Shown here: positions 1 to 5,487 of the stretch, piece by piece
Position numbering within the stretch: position 1 is the stretch's first letter
Layout: the number at the start of each line of letters is the position of its first letter
Source of the DNA: CAZEMR01 sp964513465
GTDB lineage: Bacteria; Bacteroidota; Ignavibacteria; Kapaibacteriales; UBA2268
NCBI GenBank assembly: GCA_964513465.1
Contig: CAZEMR010000123.1
Location: 1 to 5,487, forward strand
DNA length: 5,487 bases
Direction: 5' to 3'
Notes under the pieces: generated by a model
The model's input: only the letters and a program-made list of their open reading frames with translations
Databases searched by the model: none
Told to the model about the DNA's origin: nothing
Translations under genes and position numbers: made by a program

Positions 1-41
1 CGTCCCGAACGAAGCGCGCTACCGGGCTGCGCTACACCCCG
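1..41 (-). tRNA. tRNA-Pro(CGG), partial: 5' half only, 3' half beyond the left edge
   Basis: Read on the minus strand from position 41, the sequence follows the tRNA cloverleaf. There is a 7-base acceptor arm (CGGGGTG, starting with the C1 typical of bacterial proline tRNAs), then TA, then a D arm with GCGC/GCGC stem around AGCCCGGTA. After a single G comes the anticodon stem CTTCG, the loop TTCGGGA and the first two bases of the closing stem (CG). The anticodon is CGG (plus positions 5-7), which reads proline CCG codons. The anticodon arm matches, as I remember it, that of E. coli proK. The rest of the anticodon stem, the variable loop, T arm and 3' acceptor strand lie outside the window, so acceptor pairing cannot be checked. 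The gene points away from the pirin gene. Confidence 0.9.
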
Positions 42-53
42 CAAATGCGAATA

Positions 54-85
54 CAAATTTAGGCATTTTTTTCGTATCAAACAAA
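54..85 (-). promoter_or_regulatory. Candidate promoter of the tRNA-Pro gene (Bacteroidota-like TTTG / TAnnTTTG)
   Basis: On the minus strand TTTG (plus 82-85) is followed after 20 bases by TAAATTTG (plus 54-61). The latter fits the Bacteroidota -7 consensus TAnnTTTG, and the spacing fits the -33/-7 arrangement described for that phylum. Twelve bases then separate it from the mature tRNA 5' end, leaving room for a short leader. A sigma70-type reading is also possible, with TTGATA (plus 75-80) as -35, but no good -10 sits 16-18 bases downstream of it. This is motif matching only, in AT-rich DNA. Confidence 0.4.
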
Positions 86-181
86 TCTTATGACGCTTCT
101 CCCCCATTTTTTATTGTCCAATTTTTTTCGATACAATTTAGCCGCGCCTAATCCGATTGTATTTATATATATTTAACCAAT

Positions 182-187
182 AGGAGG
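182..187 (+). promoter_or_regulatory. Strong ribosome binding site of the pirin-family gene
   Basis: AGGAGG is a perfect Shine-Dalgarno core. It lies four bases before the ATG at 192 and fixes that start. It follows an AT-rich stretch (TTTATATATATTTAA, 162-176) that may carry the -10 region. I could not settle on a matching -35 element in 100-165. Confidence 0.85.
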
Positions 188-191
188 AATT

Positions 192-899
192 ATGAAAAAA
201 ATTATTCATCACGCTGACGAACGCGGCAAAGGCGATTACGGCTGGCTCAAAACGCGCTATAGCTTTAGCTTTGCGCGATATTACGATCCCGAGCGTATGG
301 GATTCGGAGCGCTTCGCGTACTCAACGACGACCGGATCGCGCCGGGCGCGGGATTCGACACCCACCCGCATGATAATATGGAGATCATCACGGTGCCGCT
401 TTCCGGCAGCCTGCGCCACTCGGACAGCAGCGGCGAGGGCGGGGTGCTCACATCCGGCGAAGTACAGGCCATGAGCGCCGGTTCGGGCATATATCATTCC
501 GAATCGAATGCTTCGGAAGACGATTGGCTCACATTGTTGCAGATTTGGATTCAGCCTGCGCGCAGGAATGTCGATCCGCGTTATGCACAGAAAAAATTTC
601 CCGCTGATGAGCGCCAAAACCTATTTCAGACGCTGGCCTCGCCCAATCCGGACGATGATGCCCTTCTGATTAACCAAAATGCCTGGGTGCGCCGAGCTTC
701 GATCGACGCCGGAAAATCGCTGACATACGAAATCCGGGCCGAAGAAAATGGCGCGTATATGTTTGTAATATCAGGCGATTGCGAGATCGCCGGCGAGAAG
801 CTTTCGGATCGCGACGCAATCGGAATCAGCGAGGCGCGCGAGTTCACGATCAAAGCCGGAAGCGATTGCGATATAATTGTGTTCGACGTCCCGATGTGA
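192..899 (+). CDS. Pirin-family bicupin protein (YhhW-like, putative quercetin 2,3-dioxygenase)
   Basis: This 235-residue protein is close in length to E. coli YhhW (about 231) and lacks the extra sequence of eukaryotic pirins. The N-terminal cupin has the pirin metal site: HPH at residues 58-60 within FDTHPHDNMEI, and YHSE at 101-104. His58, His60, His102 and Glu104 are therefore the expected ligands of one divalent metal. The family opening is also clear: KTRYSFSFARYYDPERMGFGALRVLNDD begins near residue 20, and I see it as the usual HWF/SFA-type pirin start. The second cupin (about 165-235) has no such ligand set, as in other family members. YhhW and human pirin show quercetinase activity in vitro, but the physiological substrate is generally unknown. 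No signal peptide is seen, so the protein is probably cytoplasmic. The start is supported by AGGAGG. The next gene on this strand starts 87 bases downstream and could share the transcript. The family assignment is firm; the substrate is not. Confidence 0.93.
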   Translation: MKKIIHHADERGKGDYGWLKTRYSFSFARYYDPERMGFGALRVLNDDRIAPGAGFDTHPHDNMEIITVPLSGSLRHSDSSGEGGVLTSGEVQAMSAGSGIYHSESNASEDDWLTLLQIWIQPARRNVDPRYAQKKFPADERQNLFQTLASPNPDDDALLINQNAWVRRASIDAGKSLTYEIRAEENGAYMFVISGDCEIAGEKLSDRDAIGISEAREFTIKAGSDCDIIVFDVPM

Positions 900-942
900 T
901 TTGGCGCTTGAGGGAGAATTGATTATTTTTAGACTTGGTAAA

Positions 943-990
943 ATGACGCATAGCGCAGATTCGGAAATAATGGAAAGCGACAATAAATGA
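943..990 (+). other. Possible leader mini-ORF or gene remnant overlapping the vWA gene start (ATGA)
   Basis: An ATG at 943 opens a 15-codon frame (MTHSADSEIMESDNK) that ends with TGA at 988-990. Its stop overlaps the vWA start ATG (987-989) as ATGA, the usual geometry of translational coupling. The same frame stays open upstream to 877, after a TAA at 874-876, and includes a TTG at 919. The best Shine-Dalgarno-like sequence here, AGGGAG at 911-916, is 26 bases before this ATG and only 2 before the TTG, so it fits neither well. The frame could be a coupling leader peptide, the 3' remnant of a lost upstream gene, or chance. I do not recognise the peptide. Confidence 0.25.
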
Positions 991-3164
991 GTTCATACAA
1001 TCTTGGAATCACTGGTTCGTGGACGCTACTCATTCTCTTAATTTTAATTGGGTTAGCTCTTGCCATTTATACCTATCGCAGGACGATTCCGCCGGTATCC
1101 GCCGGTAAAAAATCGGCGATGGTAATACTTCGCAGTATTGGGCTGGCGTTGCTGTTGTTTGTGCTGTTCGAGCCGGTTTTGACGACTATAACGGGCAGCG
1201 TCGAGCCTCCACGGCTGGCCGTGTTGATCGATAATTCACAATCGGTTGCGGCAGAGGACGCCGGCGGCGCGCGCAAGCCATTGCTGGCTAAGGCATTTGC
1301 AAATTCGGAATTCGGCGATCTCGACGAGGATCAGCTGCGGCTTTTTGCGTTCGATTCGGACGTCCGGAAAATTAATGCCGATTATGCCGATTCGCTGAAA
1401 TATGAGGGCCAGATGACCGATATTTCGGCGGCGATACGCCAGGTTGCACGCCGAGCCGAGGACGAGAATATCCGGGCTGCGCTGATCATTTCCGACGGCG
1501 AATTCAATACCGGCGGCAATCCGATTTACGATGCGGATGTTTTCGGCCTGCCGATTTTTACAATCGGGATCGGCGATTCGACCGAGCCGCGCGATATTTC
1601 CGTGCAAACCCTTCTGACTAATGAAATTGCGTATATCGACAACCCCATTCCTATTAATATAAATATTAGAGTATCGGGCTTTGACAGCGGCGAGCTGAAG
1701 CTGAGGCTATTCGATGGCGAAACAAAATTCGCCGAGCAGGATATTATTATTTCCGAAAATAAACAGAATTATTCCGCGATGGCGGAATACACGCCTAAAT
1801 CATCCGGATATAAGAAGATACGCGCAGAGATAACATCACTCGAAGGCGAATTAACCACAAAAAATAATTCCAAAACGAGATTCATAAATGTATTGAAAAA
1901 TAAGCGGCGGATTGCACTTTTTGCGGGAGCGCCGAGTGCGGATGTATCATTTTTGCGCAATCATATCAAAAATGACAAAAGTATCACGCTCGATGCGTAT
2001 ATCCAGCGAAATGGCCCGCAATTCTACGAGCAGCCCACCGCGCAATCTCTCGCCGAGGCGGAGATGATAATTATGGTCGGCTTCCCGGTAAGTACGACGC
2101 CGGAGGATGCGCTGAATATGATAGCTTCGGAGCTTCGCAAAGACAAGCCGGTGATGTTTATCGCTTCGTCGCAGACGGATTATAATAAATTGAAAAAGCT
2201 GGAAGATTTCCTCCCATTCAATGTTGCTTCGTCGAATGCGAAGGAGTTCATGGCAACGATGGACGTCAAAGCCGAACATATGGCCAGCGCACTGTTGCGT
2301 ATAACCGGCGCCGAGGAGGATATGCAGAAATGGAACAACCTGCCGCCGATCTACCGCACCGAGACTTTCGTCCGGATCAAGCCCGAAAGCGAAGTCGTGG
2401 CAGGATTCAGGGTCAACAACGTCCCGCTGAACGAACCTCTAATCATTTCGCGCTCGATCGCCGGACGTAAGTCGCTGGCAATCATGGGCTACGGACTTTA
2501 TCGCTGGAAGCTGCTCGGATACGCGGCAGACAAAGCAAAAGGACGCCAGGACGAATTCGATCTTTATAATATATTCATGAATAATGCGCTTAAGTGGCTG
2601 AGCGTAGAGGACATACGCAAGCAGGTCGATATTCGTACCAACAAATCAAGCTATATCTCAGGCGAAAGCATCGAATTTTTCGGACAGGTCTATGATGCCG
2701 CATATACACCGGTGGACAACGCAACGGTTACAGTCAGGGTCACAGGCGGCGGCGAATCACGCGAGCTGATGCTCAATCCGCTCGGCAATGGCCGCTACTA
2801 CAGCTCGATCGACGGATTGCCCGAAGCCGATTACGAATGGCAGGGCAGCGCGATGCTCGGCGGCAACAAGCTTGGGTCGGATGCCGGACGCTTTGCGGTC
2901 GGCGAAATAATGCTCGAATATTTCGATTTGAAAATGAATGCCAATCTGCTGCGAACGCTCTCTGAACGTACGGGCGGACGATTTTACCTCCCTGCGGATG
3001 CCGGCGCATTCCTGAGCGACCTGCAAAGCCATAAAGCATTCGAAGAAAAGCCGATTACCCTGCGTTCGGAATTCGCACTGTGGAATCTGCCCTGGCTATT
3101 AGCGGCTGCAATATTGTGCTTCGGCATTGAGTGGTTCATGAGAAAGCGAGCCGGAATGCTGTAA
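987..3164 (+). CDS. Membrane-anchored vWA-domain protein with glutamine-amidotransferase-like middle region
   Basis: The protein has 725 residues. Two transmembrane helices (about 11-29 and 43-63) flank a basic loop (RR at 31-32, KK at 41-42). By the positive-inside rule, the large middle part should therefore lie outside the cytoplasmic membrane. A von Willebrand factor A domain follows (about 76-200) with a full MIDAS metal site: D82-x-S84-x-S86, T144 and D170 (in ISDGEF). Next come a beta-rich Ig/CARDB-like stretch (about 203-302), an alpha/beta region resembling class I glutamine amidotransferase folds (about 306-540), and a second beta-sandwich-like stretch (about 545-640). Near the end are the family-typical LLRTLSERTGGRFY (655-667) and a final helix (about 699-716) followed by RKRAG. 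The only cysteine is C711 in that last helix, so the middle region cannot be a cysteine-nucleophile amidotransferase. Relatives often sit with MoxR, DUF58 and Bat-type genes; none are visible here. The role is unknown, perhaps metal-dependent protein binding or envelope complex assembly. Only a weak GGAAAG (972-977) precedes the ATG. Confidence 0.88.
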   Translation: MSSYNLGITGSWTLLILLILIGLALAIYTYRRTIPPVSAGKKSAMVILRSIGLALLLFVLFEPVLTTITGSVEPPRLAVLIDNSQSVAAEDAGGARKPLLAKAFANSEFGDLDEDQLRLFAFDSDVRKINADYADSLKYEGQMTDISAAIRQVARRAEDENIRAALIISDGEFNTGGNPIYDADVFGLPIFTIGIGDSTEPRDISVQTLLTNEIAYIDNPIPININIRVSGFDSGELKLRLFDGETKFAEQDIIISENKQNYSAMAEYTPKSSGYKKIRAEITSLEGELTTKNNSKTRFINVLKNKRRIALFAGAPSADVSFLRNHIKNDKSITLDAYIQRNGPQFYEQPTAQSLAEAEMIIMVGFPVSTTPEDALNMIASELRKDKPVMFIASSQTDYNKLKKLEDFLPFNVASSNAKEFMATMDVKAEHMASALLRITGAEEDMQKWNNLPPIYRTETFVRIKPESEVVAGFRVNNVPLNEPLIISRSIAGRKSLAIMGYGLYRWKLLGYAADKAKGRQDEFDLYNIFMNNALKWLSVEDIRKQVDIRTNKSSYISGESIEFFGQVYDAAYTPVDNATVTVRVTGGGESRELMLNPLGNGRYYSSIDGLPEADYEWQGSAMLGGNKLGSDAGRFAVGEIMLEYFDLKMNANLLRTLSERTGGRFYLPADAGAFLSDLQSHKAFEEKPITLRSEFALWNLPWLLAAAILCFGIEWFMRKRAGML

Positions 3165-3281
3165 ATATTAGCCATTTTAATATATTAATACAAATTAATT
3201 GTTATTTGTCTAATATTTGATATTTATATAGATTCGATTTTCGTAAAAATTGTCCATTTAAAAAAATACAGGTGATTCGTA
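3165..3281 (+). other. AT-rich intergenic region with small inverted repeats upstream of the NifX-like gene
   Basis: This 117-base gap is very AT-rich and non-coding. It contains the palindrome TAATATATTA (3178-3187) and an inverted repeat ACAAAT (3190-3195) / ATTTGT (3204-3209) with an 8-base loop. Neither is a GC-rich hairpin followed by a T run, so I see no intrinsic terminator for the vWA gene. The region probably holds the promoter of the next gene, but no convincing -35/-10 pair stands out. Confidence 0.35.
3270..3275 (+). promoter_or_regulatory. Ribosome binding site that sets the GTG start of the NifX-like gene
   Basis: AGGTGA lies six bases before the GTG at 3282, a normal spacing. 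No ATG in frame gives an equally good N terminus, because the conserved KICFPI strand of the family begins directly after this codon. Confidence 0.7.
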
Positions 3282-3638
3282 GTGAAGATTTGCTTTCCGA
3301 TCAATACGGACGACGGAATTAAAAGTCTGGTTAATGGATATTTTGGCAATTCACCCTTATTTTTAATTTATAATACCCAGACGCTTACCAGCCGGGTGTT
3401 AACAAACGCAGGCAGGGACACCTCCACTGCCGAATGCAGTCCGCTCGCTCTGCTGACCGATAAGGGCATCGACATACTTGTAGTCAGCGGCATCGGAAAT
3501 TCCGCGCTTAAGTTATTAAACGATGCGGATATACGCGTTTATCAATCGCAGGGAATAACGGTGGGTGATAATATCGAGGCAATCAAATCAACGGGGCTGC
3601 CCGAATTTCTTGAGCCATCGCACAATGGAAAATGCTGA
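3282..3638 (+). CDS. NifX/NifB-type protein (dinitrogenase iron-molybdenum cofactor biosynthesis domain)
   Basis: This 118-residue single-domain protein starts with GTG. It has the alternating strand and helix pattern of the NifX / NifB C-terminal / NafY domain family. KICFPI (2-7) is the first strand. VNGYFGNSPLFLIYNT (17-32) corresponds to the common 'S.HFG.A..F.IYD' stretch, although the usual His is replaced. ECSPLALLTDKGIDILVVSGIGNSALKLL runs from residue 51 and is the most typical segment. A final GITVGDNIEAI (91-101) matches the 'TV.EAI' helix. In nitrogen fixers such domains bind FeMo-co or its precursor. Small stand-alone members are common in non-fixing bacteria and archaea, and their function is mostly unknown. 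Cysteines are at 4, 52 and 118; Cys52 sits where many members carry a Cys, and Cys118 ends a short HNGKC tail. No nif genes are nearby. The stop at 3636-3638 directly abuts the stop of the convergent ABC gene. Confidence 0.85.
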   Translation: MKICFPINTDDGIKSLVNGYFGNSPLFLIYNTQTLTSRVLTNAGRDTSTAECSPLALLTDKGIDILVVSGIGNSALKLLNDADIRVYQSQGITVGDNIEAIKSTGLPEFLEPSHNGKC

Positions 3639-5423
3639 TTATTTAGTGGTGAATGCAAGTTCATTGCTGTATTGAAGTTCATATAATTTTTTGTAAAGTC
3701 CGCCCTTTTCGAGCAATTCCTCATGAGTGCCGGTCTCGCGGACGCGTCCGTGGTGAAGCACGATTATCCGATCCGCGCGGCGAATAGTCGATAGCCTGTG
3801 CGCGATGACGATAGAGGTGCGGCCAGCGAATAATTTATCCAGAGATTTTTCGATTATGGCTTCGCTTTCCGAGTCGATATTCGACGTCGCTTCGTCGAGT
3901 ATGAGGATGTCCGGATCGGCTGCGAATGCCCGAGAGAATGCTACAAGCTGCCTCTGCCCCGACGACAGCGACGCTCCGCGCTCGTTCAATTCCGTATCAT
4001 ATCCATTGCTTTGCTGTTCGATGAATTCAGCTGCGCCGATAGCCCTGGCCGCCGATTCGATCCGCTCGCGGCTGATATCGTCCCGCCCAAGCGAAATATT
4101 ATCCGCCAAGGTACGCGAAAACATAAATACATCCTGCATCACCAGCGCAATCAGCGAGCGCACCTCGCGTTGCGGGAGATCGCGTATATCCTTGCCATCG
4201 AACAATATAGCGCCATCCTGAAAATCATAGAAGCGGCATAATAAATTGATCAGGGTCGTCTTGCCCGATCCGGTCGAACCCACAATCGCCACCGTTTCGC
4301 CCTTATTCACTCGGAAGGAAACATCGCACAGCACCGGCTTATCCTCCTCATAACTGAATTTGACATCTTTAAACTCAATGCCCTTTTCCAATTTATATAT
4401 ATGCTGATTTTCGCCGTCGGGCACGAAATCCTCGGTGTCCATAAGCTCGAAAATCCGCTCCGATGACGCCATTGCGCTCTGCAAAGTGGTATATTTTTCA
4501 GTGAGATCGCGCACCGGCCGGAAGAACATCTCGGCGTATTGAATAAACGCGACCAGAGTACCCACCGTCATCATCCCGCTCAGGATATTCCCGGCGGTGT
4601 ACCAGAGGATAATGCTGATTGCCACCGCGCTGAGCAGCTCGATCGTCGGGAAAAATATTGCGTAATAAAAAATCGTATCAAGCATCAGATCCTTATGGGT
4701 GCGGTTGTATTCGTCGAATTTTTTCTTCTGACGCTTCTCCTGGGCGAATAATTTTACTGTCGAAATGCCTGATATAAATTCATTTAAGAATGAATTCATG
4801 TTCGAAACCTGTATCCTGACCTCGCGGAAAAGCACCCTTACCTTGCGTCGGAAAACCGACGTAACCACCAGTAAAAACGGCAGGATAGCAAGCGTCATCA
4901 GCGACAGCAGCCAGTTGGTATAGAACATAAATCCAATGAGCCAGAATATCAGCAGCACATCAGCCACAATCATCACAAATCCGGAGGTGAAGAGGTTGTT
5001 CAGCACCTCGATGTCGTTCGTGACGCGCGTGACGAGCCGTCCAACGGGGTTTTTGTCGAAAAATCGCGACGAGAGCGACTGGATATGCCCGAACAGCTTC
5101 ATGCGCATATCGTAGAGTACGCGCATGCCGACGTGCTGCATTAGCAAATTGAAGCCGAACTGCAAAATTCCGTGCACCACCAGCAGCCCGAAAATGAGGC
5201 CGATCATCGGCACGAGGCCGTCCCAGTCGCCGGGGGTGATATAATCGTCGATCACGACTTTTGTAAGGTATGGGCGCAGCGGGCCCATCGCCGAGACGAA
5301 AATCGTCAGGGCGAGCGCTCCGGCCACCTTGCCGCGATAAGGCCTGAGGAATGCCAGCAACCGCCGAACCAGCGGCCATTCAATAGATTTATAGTCAGCT
5401 CCGCGAGCGGAATCGTGAATCAT
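3639..5423 (-). CDS. ABC exporter half-transporter, fused permease and ATPase (MsbA/YheH/LmrD-like)
   Basis: The protein has 594 residues, the normal length for a type IV (B-subfamily) half-transporter. An N-terminal elbow (about 11-30, YKSIEWPLVRRLLAFLRPYR) leads into about six transmembrane helices, near 33-58, 70-96, 146-167, 170-190, 250-276 and 283-300. FFDKNPVGRLVTRVTNDIE begins at 121 and is the typical first coupling region. The ATPase (about 348-585) is complete: A-loop Tyr358, Walker A GSTGSGKTT (382-390, Lys388), Q-loop Gln430, signature LSSGQ (486-490), Walker B DILILD (505-510) with catalytic Glu511, D-loop SNID (514-517) and H-loop His542. Because no site is degenerate, it could work as a homodimer. 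The sequence resembles the YheH/LmrD/TmrAB group, members of which often pair with an adjacent second subunit; none is in the window. The substrate cannot be told (drugs, lipids or peptides). No Shine-Dalgarno is seen before the ATG at 5423, but the elbow requires a start at or close to it. The gene converges on the NifX-like gene with no gap. Confidence 0.95.
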   Translation of the reverse strand: MIHDSARGADYKSIEWPLVRRLLAFLRPYRGKVAGALALTIFVSAMGPLRPYLTKVVIDDYITPGDWDGLVPMIGLIFGLLVVHGILQFGFNLLMQHVGMRVLYDMRMKLFGHIQSLSSRFFDKNPVGRLVTRVTNDIEVLNNLFTSGFVMIVADVLLIFWLIGFMFYTNWLLSLMTLAILPFLLVVTSVFRRKVRVLFREVRIQVSNMNSFLNEFISGISTVKLFAQEKRQKKKFDEYNRTHKDLMLDTIFYYAIFFPTIELLSAVAISIILWYTAGNILSGMMTVGTLVAFIQYAEMFFRPVRDLTEKYTTLQSAMASSERIFELMDTEDFVPDGENQHIYKLEKGIEFKDVKFSYEEDKPVLCDVSFRVNKGETVAIVGSTGSGKTTLINLLCRFYDFQDGAILFDGKDIRDLPQREVRSLIALVMQDVFMFSRTLADNISLGRDDISRERIESAARAIGAAEFIEQQSNGYDTELNERGASLSSGQRQLVAFSRAFAADPDILILDEATSNIDSESEAIIEKSLDKLFAGRTSIVIAHRLSTIRRADRIIVLHHGRVRETGTHEELLEKGGLYKKLYELQYSNELAFTTK

Positions 5424-5487
5424 AAGACAGTTTCATTTAATATATATATAAGGTTAAGTCGAATAAGCCCCGCATAAATTTGAAATT
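5424..5487 (-). promoter_or_regulatory. AT-rich upstream region of the ABC exporter gene, probable promoter
   Basis: On the minus strand an uninterrupted alternating TA tract (plus 5441-5450) lies about 18-27 bases before the ATG. It offers TATATT (plus 5439-5444) as a -10-like hexamer. The upstream TTCGAC (plus 5458-5463) is a poor -35 and is only 13 bases from it. If TATATT is the -10, the transcript leader would be only about ten bases long, which would agree with the lack of a Shine-Dalgarno. No coding frame is apparent, and the window ends before any further gene can be identified. Confidence 0.3.

Noticed and set aside
1..191. Genomic-island attachment site at the tRNA-Pro gene.
   Set aside because: Integration normally uses the 3' end of tRNA genes, which is outside the window. 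No integrase or repeated tRNA fragment is seen.
138..617. A 159-codon open frame on the minus strand opposite the pirin gene.
   Set aside because: It is a shadow of the pirin gene, which has an intact cupin metal site and a perfect ribosome site. The shadow has no recognisable domain.
113..3256. The identical 8-mer ATTGTCCA occurs upstream of both the pirin gene (113-120) and the NifX-like gene (3249-3256), followed by a similar AT-rich stretch and ATACA.
   Set aside because: An 8-base match between two gaps of more than 100 AT-rich bases is expected by chance fairly often. The motif also sits at different distances from the two starts, and neither copy has a suitable -10 at normal spacing.
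3645..3682. Possible terminator between the convergent genes: a TGAA/TTCA stem near 3650-3664 and a direct repeat AAGTTCAT at 3657-3664 and 3675-3682.
   Set aside because: The stem is only 4-5 weak pairs and lies inside the ABC coding region. The repeat encodes parts of the exporter C terminus (YEL and NEL) and looks coincidental.
3805..4241. Plus-strand open frames of 138 and 76 codons inside the ABC exporter gene.
   Set aside because: They lie opposite the conserved ATPase motifs of the minus-strand gene, have no family features, and follow from its codon composition.
4960..5379. A 139-codon minus-strand frame overlapping the ABC permease domain.
   Set aside because: It is an out-of-frame shadow rich in Arg and Ala, inside a clearly real membrane domain.

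Overview
The window holds four protein-coding genes and a truncated tRNA gene from a bacterium. No mobile element, CRISPR array, long repeat or plainly novel system is visible. Coding DNA is of medium GC and the short intergenic gaps are strongly AT-rich. The organism cannot be named from this sequence. The large membrane vWA protein with a glutamine-amidotransferase-like middle is a type I associate with the Planctomycetes, Gemmatimonadota, Zixibacteria/Marinimicrobia and related lineages (family knowledge). A promoter-like motif of the Bacteroidota type (TTTG / TAnnTTTG) lies in front of the tRNA. In contrast, two of the genes have clear Shine-Dalgarno sequences, which is unusual for Bacteroidota proper. 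A lineage in or near the FCB group is a low-confidence inference.

Layout from left to right. Positions 1-41 (minus) are the 5' half of tRNA-Pro(CGG), cut by the window edge, with a candidate promoter at 54-85. Positions 192-899 (plus) encode a pirin-family bicupin close to E. coli YhhW, with an intact metal site. Positions 987-3164 (plus) encode a 725-residue membrane-anchored vWA protein with a complete MIDAS motif. A very short open frame of uncertain status ends in an ATGA overlap with its start. After a 117-base AT-rich gap, 3282-3638 (plus, GTG start) encodes a small orphan NifX/NifB-type protein (dinitrogenase iron-molybdenum cofactor domain family). Its stop codon directly abuts, with no bases between, the stop of a convergent gene at 3639-5423 (minus). 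That gene encodes a type IV (MsbA/YheH/LmrD-like) ABC exporter half-transporter with all ATPase motifs intact. The last 64 bases are its AT-rich upstream region.

The genes do not form an obvious pathway. The pirin and vWA genes are co-oriented with an 87-base gap and could share a transcript. The NifX-like gene has its own AT-rich upstream region, and the ABC gene is transcribed towards it. No nif genes, no MoxR/DUF58 partners of the vWA protein and no second ABC half-transporter are in the window. The points most worth a second look are the cysteine-free amidotransferase-like region of the vWA protein, the small frame ending on its start codon, and the zero-spaced convergent stops.
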